The position numbers and the translations under genes are program-made. Shown in pieces: positions 56,433-64,000 of a stretch of DNA of 64,000 bases. A model generated the notes under the pieces. It was not told the DNA's origin, ran no database searches, and saw nothing but the letters and a program-made list of their open reading frames with translations. The first letter of the stretch is position 1; each line of letters opens with the position of its first letter. Origin of the DNA: Populus alba (lineage: Eukaryota > Streptophyta > Magnoliopsida > Malpighiales > Salicaceae); the NCBI RefSeq assembly GCF_005239225.2, contig NC_133288.1:15010169-15074168 (forward strand). Direction: 5' to 3'.

Positions 56433-56440
56433 ATTTATAG
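56433..56440 (-). promoter_or_regulatory. TATA-like box of the LOG-like gene
   Basis: CTATAAAT on the minus strand, 66-73 bp before the LOG-like ATG, followed by a C/T-rich leader (TCTTCTCTTCCTTCCC). It suggests that the gene has its own promoter, not only LTR-driven read-through. Confidence 0.6.
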
Positions 56441-56498
56441 ATGAAAATTGAAAATGCAATCATACCACCTATATGTAGGCCAGCTGTAGTCTCACAAA

Positions 56499-56518
56499 CT
56501 CTCTCTCTCTCTCTCTTT
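56499..56518. repeat. (CT)n microsatellite upstream of the LOG-like gene
   Basis: About nine CT units, reading as GAGAGA on the gene strand, roughly 60 bp upstream of the TATA-like box. GA tracts are common in plant promoters. Confidence 0.8.
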
Positions 56519-56621
56519 TTATTAATTATTTATTTTGAAAAAGCATGTGTATGTACAGGTAGTTGTGATTGTGGCTCACATCTTCCCTTGGTTTTACGTC
56601 CAAGAACGGCTTAAACGCCCT

Positions 56622-57170
56622 CTATGGGTCGGGGATTGGCTTCCCATCCAGTTTTCTTAAAAACTGGCAAACAGGGTCTTTTTTAGTCAGATTCCCAAGA
56701 CTAAGTCGATCATGTTCTTTATGGAATTGTGGCCATAAATCATGAATTACACGATGCACATCTCCACTAGGATGCGTCTCAAGGGTCAATAAAAGATTAT
56801 CTAAAGACCCCTTACTCAGGCCATCCTTAATGAATTGTATTTTATCTTCACGGTTTACAGATACCATTCCTAAAAAACGACATGTCGTATTACAAGTCCA
56901 TCTGGCACATCGATGACAGACTTTCAGTCGTTTTGCACGACGTTTCTTTGCAAAAGTGCTTTTACCTGTTCCAGGCATGTGTGAAATGAAAGAATTGGAT
57001 GACTCACCTGATAATCGAACCTTTGCTTCAATTAACCACCGGATATCTTCAGGAATTCCATGATTCATTAACAACCTCAATCTTGCACACCTAGCACGGT
57101 AAATTTTATTAATCGCATGTGGAGGCAAAGCGGGAAAATACCTTTTCAACTTTTCAAGAGTGTTGTCCAT
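56622..57170 (-). CDS. Basic cysteine-rich protein resembling plant-viral nucleic-acid-binding proteins
   Basis: 182 residues from the ATG at 57170 (frame open to 57230). An N-terminal helical part (1-60, rich in Arg/Leu, HGIPEDIRWLIEAKVRLSG) is followed by GTGKSTFAKKRRAKRLK (67-83) and a Cys cluster C85-x2-C88-x4-C93-x3-C97. A longer acidic/basic C-terminal part ends KPIPDP. A Gly-Lys-Ser turn, then an Arg/Lys block, then CxxC is the layout of the small cysteine-rich proteins of carla-like plant RNA viruses (Pfam family Viral_NABP), some of which suppress RNA silencing. That link is by pattern only. The GTGKST piece also looks like a P-loop, but no other ATPase motif follows. It replaces the usual Athila envelope-like frame and is not frameshifted. 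It has its own TATA-like box. Confidence 0.7.
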   Translation of the reverse strand: MDNTLEKLKRYFPALPPHAINKIYRARCARLRLLMNHGIPEDIRWLIEAKVRLSGESSNSFISHMPGTGKSTFAKKRRAKRLKVCHRCARWTCNTTCRFLGMVSVNREDKIQFIKDGLSKGSLDNLLLTLETHPSGDVHRVIHDLWPQFHKEHDRLSLGNLTKKDPVCQFLRKLDGKPIPDP

Positions 57171-57230
57171 TTTTAAATGAGAATTGGATGGGAGATTCAA
57201 AGAAAGAAGAAAGAGCAGAGAATTGCACAA

Positions 57231-57237
57231 TTATATA
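57231..57237 (-). promoter_or_regulatory. TATA-like box of the cysteine-rich gene
   Basis: TATATAA on the minus strand, 61-67 bp before the ATG at 57170, followed by a C/T-rich leader (CTCTTTCTTCTTTC). The spacing is nearly the same as for the neighbouring LOG-like gene. Confidence 0.55.
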
Positions 57238-57380
57238 CACAGATATCAGTTATCATGGGAAACTGAAAGAACCGACTTAAGAGTCACGGAGTACCGTTAT
57301 CCGCCATTTGACCGGGGTGAGAGAAACTAGCAAAACAAAAGATACACCAAAACAAACACAAAACAATGTGAGAAAAAGAA

Positions 57381-58530
57381 TCAATCTTTATATACAGGAT
57401 CACTCAATTCAGTAGAGTCATTTTCAACTGAAAAATTGTCAAAATAAACTTTCAACCGATGCCCATTTACCTTGAAAAACATTGCCATTCTTTGGATTCT
57501 CGATATCACAGGCCCCATATGGATACACATGTTTCACAATAAAAGGACCGCTCCATCTTGATCTTAGTTTTCCAGGAAATAAATGGAGTCGAGAATTATA
57601 AAGCAAGACTTTTTGACCAACATTGAATGTTTTTCTCAGTATTTTCTTGTCATGAAACTCTTTGAATCTTGCTTTATGAATTCTTGAATTGTCATATGCA
57701 TCATTTCTAATTTCCTCAAGCTCATTTATTTGCAATTTTCGCAGTTGACTAGCATCATCAAGGCTTTAAATTGAAAGCTTTAATAGCCCAATAAGCTTTA
57801 TGTTCAATTTCCACAGGCAAGTGACAAGGTTTTCCATAGACTAGTCTATAAGGTGACATACCTAATGATGTTTTATAAGCAGTTCGATAAGCCCAAAGTG
57901 CAATCATTAAGTCTTAAAGACCAGTCTTTCCTATTAGGGTTCACTGTTTTCTCCAAGATCTGTTTGATCTCCCTATTAGCAAGCTCTACTTGTCCACTTG
58001 TCTGAGGGTGATAAGGGGTGGCAACTTTATGTGTGATTCCATATTTCTTCATTAAAGACTCAAATGGCTTGTTGCAAAAGTGTGTTCCACCGTCACTTAT
58101 CATGGCTCGAGGGATTCCAAATCGACTTAAAATGTTTTCTTTCAAAAACTTTATCACTATTTTGTGACCATTGGTTCGACTTGGAATTGCCTCTATCCAT
58201 TTTGAAACATAATCTACTGCGACCAATATGTACAAGAAACCAAATGATGGAGGAAATGGACCCATGAAATCTATACCCCAACAATCAAAGATCTCAATGA
58301 CAAGAATAGGATTTAAAGGCATCATGTGACGTTTCGAAATAGATCCCAACTTTTGACAATTTTCACAAATCTTACAGAATGCATGTGAGTCTTTGAACAT
58401 GGTGGGCCAATAGAATCCACTTTGTAAGATTTTTGCAGTTGTCTTTCTTGATGAGAAATGACCCCCACATGCCTCAGAATGACAAAATTTAATGACACTA
58501 CTTACCTCATTGTCAGGAATGCATCTTCGA
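57381..58530 (-). pseudogene. Athila-like integrase
   Basis: Inserts element cDNA into the genome. The zinc-binding HHCC part is seen in [20 protein letters not shown] and [11 protein letters not shown]. The catalytic triad follows: D in GIDFMGPF, D in [10 protein letters not shown] in [10 protein letters not shown]. The C-terminal GPF-type module is in [18 protein letters not shown]. The frame is broken by single extra bases near 57902-57903, 57765-57767 and 57475-57479, all in short homopolymers. The last frame ends at a stop at 57381. Confidence 0.85.
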
Positions 58531-59537
58531 AAATATTTGATCAGGACAATATTTGAATAAATAAGGGTCATCCCAATAAAAGTTCTTTACTTCGTTCAAG
58601 AACTTTCTTTTGTCTTGGGTACTCCAATGAGCTGGCAATTGTCCTGAAACAAGAAAATTAACAATATTAGCAAACCAAGGCATCGTAGAGACAGAAAATA
58701 AAGATTCATCAGGAAAGTAGTCATCGATTGGTGTAATGTCAGATCTCGAATCGGTTGTCAATCTTGACAAATGATCCGCGACAACATTTTCGGTGCCTTT
58801 CTTGTCTTTGATTGTGATATCAAATTCTTGAAGTAACAAAATCCACCGCACTAATCTAGCCTTAGAATCTTTCTTAGAGAGAAGATATTTCAATGCTGCA
58901 TGATCACTAAAAACAATAACAGGTGAGCCAACAAGATAAGATCTGAACTTGTCACATGCAAATACTACTGCAAGTAATTCTTTTTTCAGTGGTAGTGTAA
59001 TTCATTTGAGCACTATTTAAAGTTTTACTTGCATAGTAAATCACATAAGGTTTCTTATCTTTCCTTTGTCCCAAGACAGCACCCATGGCATAATCACTAG
59101 CGTCACACATTATTTCAAAAAGGTAATGACCAATCAGGAGGTTGAATGACAGGAGCAGAAGTAAGCAAGTTTTTAAGTTTAACAAAGGCTTCCTCACAAT
59201 GTTCAGTCCATTCAAAAATATTATCCTTTGTTAGAAGGTTACTCAAGGGCTTAGATATTACACTAAAATCTTTGATGAACCTTCTGTAAAAACCAGCATG
59301 TCCTAAGAATGATCTAACATCTTTAACAGATTTTTGGTGTTGGTAAGTTGGCAATTAACTCAATTTTAGATTTGTCAACCTCAATTCCTTTCGATGAAAC
59401 AATGTGACCAAGTACGATGCCGTTTGTTACCATAAAGTGACATTTTTCCCAATTCAGTACAAGATTCTTCTCTTCACACCTGCTCAAAACCTTTTCTAAG
59501 TTAGTCAAACAATCATCAAATGAATCACCAAAAACAG
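58531..59537 (-). pseudogene. Athila-like RT C-terminal part and RNase H
   Basis: Contains the RT connection (RSFLGHAGFYRRFIKDFSVI, FEWTEHCEEAF) and RNase H with [39 protein letters not shown] and [11 protein letters not shown]. Broken by single extra bases at 59331-59335, 59117-59121, 58981-58986 and 58530-58533, each in an A or T run. Confidence 0.85.
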
Positions 59538-60925
59538 AAAAAATCATCCATAAAAATTTCAAGAAAACGTTCAACCATATCACTGAATATGCTAAGCATG
59601 CATCTTTGAAACGTGGCTGGTGCATTACATAATCCAAAAGGCATCCTTCGATATGCAAAAGTACCAAATGGACATGTGAAAGTAGTCTTCTCTTGATCTT
59701 CCAATGCAATTTCAATTTGATTGTAACCTGAATAACCATCTAGGAAACAATAAAATTCATGACCTGCAACTCTTTCTAGGATTTGGTCCATGAAAGGTAA
59801 AGGGAAATGATCTTTTCTAGTCATTGAATTAAGTTTCCTATAGTCAATGCACATGCGCCAACCCGTAACAGTCCTAGTTGGAATTAACTCATTTTTCTCA
59901 TTTGTTATCACAGTGACTCCAGACTTTTTGGGTACAACTTGGGTAGGACTTACCCATTTGCTATCAGAAATAGGATAAATGATTCCATTATCTAGAAGCT
60001 TAATGACTTCATTTTTCACTACTTCTTTCATATTAGGATTAAGCCTTCGTTGCATTTCTCTAGAGGGTTTAGCATTTTCCTCCAAATAAATCCTGTGTGT
60101 GCAAATCAAAGGGCTAATTCCTTTTATGTCAGCTATGGTCCATCCTAATGCATTTTTGTGCATTTTCAGAGTCTGTAATAACTTACCTTCTTGATGTGCA
60201 TTAAGTTTGGAAGAGATTATTACCGGAAAAGTTTCATTTTCTCCCAAAAATGAGTATTTGAGATTAAATGGTAACAGCTTCAATTCAGGTTTTGGTGGTT
60301 GAACACTTGAAGGTATGGGCTCAATTGATCGTGGTGGCAATTCTTCAATTTGTGGTCTCCAATTGCATGCCTTTGATTCCTGAAAGTAGACCATTTGCAA
60401 ATCATCAGATTCATCAATCTCAGTTTCACTGGAAGTGGTTTGAAATTGATCATGAACTAATTTTTCAATAAAGTCCACTTCCTGTAAATCATTATCATCT
60501 TCAGGTTGCTTGTAAATGTTGAAAATATTCATCTCCAATGTCATGTTTCCAAATGATAGCTTCATCAGTCCATTCCTACAATTAATCAATGCATTAGAAG
60601 TGGCAAGAAATGGACGTCCTAAAATGACAGGAATTGAATTACATGCTTCAACAGGTTGTGTATCCAAGACAACAAAATCTACAGGGTAAATGAATTTATC
60701 GACTTGTACTAACACATCTTCAACTATTCCTCTAGGCACTTTTACAGATCTATCAGCAAGTAAAAGAGTTATAGAGGTTGGTTTTAACTCACCTAGATTG
60801 AGACTTTGAAAGACTGAATATGGAAGTAAATTCACACTAGCTCCAAGATCAAGTAAGGCTCTTTCAATTTTGTGTTCTCCAATAAAGCAAGAAATTGTAG
60901 GACAACCAGGGTCTTTATATTTCAA
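59538..60925 (-). pseudogene. Athila-like protease and reverse transcriptase
   Basis: One long frame. The protease core is ALLDLGASVNLLPYSVFQSL (residues 23-42; Athila-type DLGAS instead of DSGA), followed by VILGRPFLATSNALI. RT blocks follow: KKSGVTVITNEKNELIPTRT, RMCIDYRKLNSMTRKDHFPL, FLDGYSGYNQIEIA, RRMPFGLCNAPATFQRCM and the catalytic IFMDDF. The frame is lost right after that motif through one extra base in an A6 run (59538-59543). Confidence 0.9.
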
Positions 60926-60929
60926 AGCA

Positions 60930-61979
60930 TTATTGTTTTGAAGAATGGCACTTACTTGTTCGGCTAAAAAAGGCTTTCTTTTTCACATTCAGTTTTCTCT
61001 TCACAGTGCACAGATCTTTCAAAAATTTAGCATAGGAAGGAATCTGTTTAATAGCATCCAACAAAGGTATATTGATCCTTACCTGTTTGAAAATTTCAAA
61101 GATTTCAGAGTTGTGACTAACTTTCCTTTGTTTGATCATGGCATGAGGAAATGGAAGTGCTGGCGGAGAATCAACCTTTTCTTTGCAATGTTCAGGTTCA
61201 ACCCCTTCCTTACCCTCAGAGATAGACTCATCATCTTTCTCACAAGGTTCAAGAATAGGTTTTTCAATAACCTTACCACTACGAAGAGTGATGACTGATT
61301 TGACTTGATCCATGTGTTGGCTTCCAGAACTACTTGCATTTGCATTGTATTGCCCCTTTGGATTTTGCTGTGGTTGAGAAGGAAACTTACCTTTCTCTTG
61401 GAAACTGAGAGCAGATGTTAATTTTGCAAGAGCATCTTTAAAATCAGTCATGCTTTGAGCAAGTTGAGTGTTGATTGTCTCCTGCTTTTCAATGAATGCA
61501 TGCAATGATTCCTCAAAATTTCTTCTAGGAGGTGGAGCATAAGGAGGTGCATATCCATGAGAATTTTGGAAATTATGGTGTGCTTGAAACGGTGGATGTG
61601 AAGTTTGTGCATTGTTGCTATCACTCTTCCAACTAAAATTTGGGTGATTTCTCCAACCAGGGTTATATGTTTGTGAGTATGGGTTATGGTTGGGTCTTTG
61701 GAAACTGTTTAAAGCATGGGCTTGTTCATGGAGGCATTCCTTGAAAGAAGGCAAAGTTGGACAATCATTGGTTGCATGCTCATTTGTTTCACAGATTTGA
61801 CACACAATGTCTTGAACAGATTTTAATTGACCACTCTTTTTTAATTCTAGTGCCTCGACTTTTCTAGCTAAAGATGCAAACTTGGCTTGGAGGTCATGAT
61901 CTTCCCTAAGGTTGTGCATACCCCCACTAGATGTATGAGGTTGAGTTTTACTTGGTGCCTCATAAGTACCTGTGGTGTC
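60930..61979 (-). pseudogene. Athila-like gag C-terminal part with zinc knuckle
   Basis: In the same frame as the capsid part but after a TAG. It holds a coiled region (HDLQAKFASLARKVEALELK), a perfect CX2CX4HX4C knuckle (CQICETNEHATNDC at about 61761-61802), a Pro/Asn-rich linker with PPYAPPPRR, and the lead-in to protease (VRINIPLLDAIKQIPSYAKF, LKDLCTVKRK). One extra base in an A6 run at 60966-60971 separates it from the protease frame. Confidence 0.85.
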
Positions 61980-62651
61980 CTAATTTTGAGCATTTTCGGC
62001 TAGCAAGTCTAGGTACTCCATTGCTTCATTAGGGTCTTTATCTTCGAAAGTTCCATTGCACATCAATTCAACCATTTGCCTATCTCTAGGTGTTAAACCT
62101 TCATAAAAATGTGAAACCAATCTCCATGTTTCAAAACCATGATGTGGGCAAGTATTAAGTAAATCTCGATACCTATCCCAACATTGGTAAAATGTTTCTC
62201 CTGGTTTTTGAGTGAAAGTGATGATTTGTCTTTTGAAAGAGTTTGTTCTGTGAGATGGAAAAAACTTCTTTAAAAATTGTTGTTGCATTTCATCCCAAGC
62301 ACGAATGGATCCCGGTCTCAAATTTTGTAGCCATGTTTTAGCTTTATCTTTTAATGAAAAAGGAAAAAGCTTTAATCGAATGGTGTTCATGCTACAATTT
62401 GAGTCATTATATGTATTACAGACCTCCTCAAATTCCCTTAAATGCAAGTATGGATTTTCTAAGTCTAAGCCATGAAAAGATGGTAAAAGTTGAATAATGC
62501 CTGGCTTAAAATTAAAATGAGATGCGTCAGGAGGGAAAACTATGCATGAGGGTGCACTTGTTCTTGTGGGATTCATGTGGTCTCTAAGTGTTCTCATACG
62601 GTTATTCTCATTATTCTCATTATGAAGCGATTGATTATCTTCTTCGGCCAT
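61980..62651 (-). CDS. Athila-like gag capsid part
   Basis: 223 residues from MAEEDNQSLHNENN (62651), the likely start because the preceding open part is low-complexity leader. The retrotransposon gag core is clear: FKPGIIQLLPSFHGLDLENP, LHLREFEEVCNTY, LKLFPFSLKDKAKTWLQNLR, GSIRAWDEMQQQFLKKFFPS, QKPGETFYQCWDRYRDLLNT and CPHHGFETWRLVSHFYEGLT. It ends at an in-frame TAG (61980-61982), before the zinc knuckle. Confidence 0.88.
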   Translation of the reverse strand: MAEEDNQSLHNENNENNRMRTLRDHMNPTRTSAPSCIVFPPDASHFNFKPGIIQLLPSFHGLDLENPYLHLREFEEVCNTYNDSNCSMNTIRLKLFPFSLKDKAKTWLQNLRPGSIRAWDEMQQQFLKKFFPSHRTNSFKRQIITFTQKPGETFYQCWDRYRDLLNTCPHHGFETWRLVSHFYEGLTPRDRQMVELMCNGTFEDKDPNEAMEYLDLLAENAQN

Positions 62652-62859
62652 ATTTTCTGAAAATGATGAGGATACCCTACAAAGTCGACCACTTAATGTA
62701 CGTGACCAAACTCGCATGCACGTGTAAAAAGAGAAGAAAAAGAAGAAAAGAAAATAGAAGAAAAAGAAACAAAACAAAACAAAGAGAACAAAAGTTGGAT
62801 AAAATGAAAAGTGAAAAGAGAAAATAAAATAAATATTATAATTTATACAAGAATTTACC

Positions 62860-62877
62860 TCCCCGGCAACGGCGCCA
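62860..62877 (-). other. Primer binding site, tRNA-Asp type
   Basis: TGGCGCCGTTGCCGGGGA on the minus strand, 6 bp inside the 5' LTR. It is the exact complement of the 3' end of plant tRNA-Asp (GTC). This primer is typical of Athila-lineage elements. Confidence 0.9.
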
Positions 62878-62883
62878 AAAACT

Positions 62884-64000
62884 TGACACGACCAAAAGCT
62901 TGATGTCTTTTCCCAAGTGCAGGAGTGTCGAAGTAATAAATAACCCGGCAAGACCGGGGTCGAACCACAGAGAGGTTAATTGTATAAATTATAAATAACA
63001 AAACAACAACAACAACAACAATAATAACAATAGTAATTACAATACTCAGTACGTGGCGTTGTTACACCTGAGAATGATCCAAAAAGACCGGGTCACAGGT
63101 TTCCAGCCTATATACTGAGTTTATGAAAAGATCAAAGGGATATATTACAGAATGTAAATAACAACAATAACAATAATAATAATAACAATAGTAGTAGTAG
63201 TAGTAATAGAAGAAGATGAAGAAATTAATGAGAACTTTGAGTTGGAAGATTAATGTAAGGATTAACCAATGATAAAAACGAATGTCAAGGTTAGAGGATC
63301 CACTAACGGTACTTCAAACAAGTATAATATAAACTCTTATTACTCAATTGGAAATCACACATAAAGGAGGTTCCCATCAGATTATAAATTGTTAACATGA
63401 TTACATTAGTTATCTTATTCGAATAAAGCTAATACTTGTAAATGTTGGCAGGCATTCATGATTATAACTTATGTTAACAACAAATCAAGTCCCTTTCATA
63501 GCTCAGGTGTCGGTTATACCATACAGTATGGGCTATGAAAGTACCAAGTATTTGTTGTTACCAAGTGTTATACAACATAAATCTAGATTAACCATTTAAC
63601 AAGCAAAGTATTAAAAGTGAACAAGATAACAAATATAAAACATGTTAGTATCCAACGTTAAGGTCCATGTTAAGTTTATATTATACTTATTCTTACACCA
63701 TTAGTGTACCCTTTTCACCTTGACATAATTAACTTAGCTAAACATAATGAAAGAAAGAAACATAAATGAACAAGGTAAGAACATAAATGAGAAAGAAGTT
63801 AACTAAGTAAACGAAAGGAAATGAAGTGCATAAACTTGATATTAATGAAAGAAAAACATAAGCAATACAAAGAGAGAAAACAAGAGCATGATCTTGATCT
63901 GGAAACCAAGATGCCTCAATACATGGTAAGTGCCTCCTTTTATAGGCCAAAATTTGGAACTATTGATTTGTTGACTAATTGATGAGTGGGTGGCCACATC
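62884..64000 (-). repeat. 5' LTR of the Athila-like element (cut by window end)
   Basis: Begins TGACACGACCAAAAGCTTGA on the plus strand and runs parallel to 52757-53872. Differences seen: one extra A near 63083, one extra T near 63558, one missing C near 63710. The remaining 600 bp or so lie beyond the window. Confidence 0.92.

Larger units (their letters stand above)
52757..64000 (-). mobile_element. Young Athila-like Ty3/gypsy element with two extra genes
   Basis: Order on the minus strand: 5' LTR (from beyond 64000 to 62884), tRNA-Asp primer site (62860-62877), gag (from 62651), zinc knuckle, protease, RT, RNase H, integrase (to 57381), a cysteine-rich ORF (57170-56622), a LOG-type ORF (56367-55738), about 1.2 kb of non-coding DNA, a polypurine stretch, and the 3' LTR (54491-52757). 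Gag and pol sequences, DLGAS protease and Asp-tRNA primer fit the Athila lineage of plant retrotransposons, which normally has an envelope-like frame after integrase. The LTRs are nearly identical, so the insertion is recent. Full length would be about 11.9 kb if the right LTR is complete. It inserted into the gypsy gag at 52756. Confidence 0.9.

Noticed and set aside
61136..61345. Alternative frames opposite or overlapping gag-pol (also 60945-61298, 60268-60471)
   Set aside because: Overlaps explained by the retroelement polyprotein; no independent support.

Overview
The window is AT-rich, intron-containing plant nuclear DNA. The coding genes (14-3-3, SnRK2 kinase, ribosomal protein eS6, plastid class II DAHP synthase) are eudicot in sequence. 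Three copies of a short A/T-rich repeat starting near GTTTGAGAATGTGG resemble a dispersed repeat I associate with poplar and willow. A Salicaceae tree, probably Populus, is therefore my inference, not a demonstrated fact.

Layout. 1-1.06 kb: decayed Ty3/gypsy gag-protease on the minus strand. 2.9-4.5 kb: complete four-exon 14-3-3 gene (minus). 8.07-12.7 kb: decayed Ty1/copia element (plus) that kept its 3' LTR. 12.7-20.9 kb: gene-poor, with a 49-bp minisatellite and an inverted pair of LTR-like repeats. 20.96-23.46 kb: nine-exon SnRK2 kinase (plus), closest to the SnRK2.7/2.8 subclass. 25.1-25.9 kb: a 397-bp tandem duplication. 29.46-31.57 kb: six-exon RPS6 (plus). 32.8-35.9 kb: internally deleted copia remnant (plus). 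36.56-40.78 kb: five-exon DAHP synthase (minus). From 42.9 kb to the end, the window is a nest of retroelements: a copia element (minus) split by a solo LTR, an old gypsy gag-protease fragment split by a second solo LTR of the same family, and a very young Athila-like Ty3/gypsy element (minus) running off the right edge.

Most interesting part. The Athila-like element starts at its 3' LTR (52757-54491) and continues past base 64000, inside its 5' LTR. The two LTRs differ only by three one-base indels over about 1.1 kb. It has a tRNA-Asp primer site, gag, protease, reverse transcriptase, RNase H and integrase. Downstream of integrase, where Athila relatives usually carry an envelope-like frame, it holds two intact intronless genes. 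One encodes a basic cysteine-rich protein that resembles plant-viral nucleic-acid-binding proteins. The other encodes a LOG-type cytokinin-activating enzyme with a changed PGGxGTxxE motif. Each has a TATA-like box 60-75 bp before its ATG. All nine pol frameshifts are one-base excesses, mostly in homopolymers, so they may be assembly errors in an unpolished repeat rather than decay.

The four host genes are unrelated housekeeping, signalling and shikimate-pathway genes and form no cluster. Splice sites were placed by eye from GT/AG signals and family conservation. Lineage names for mobile elements rest on recognised motifs, not on searches.
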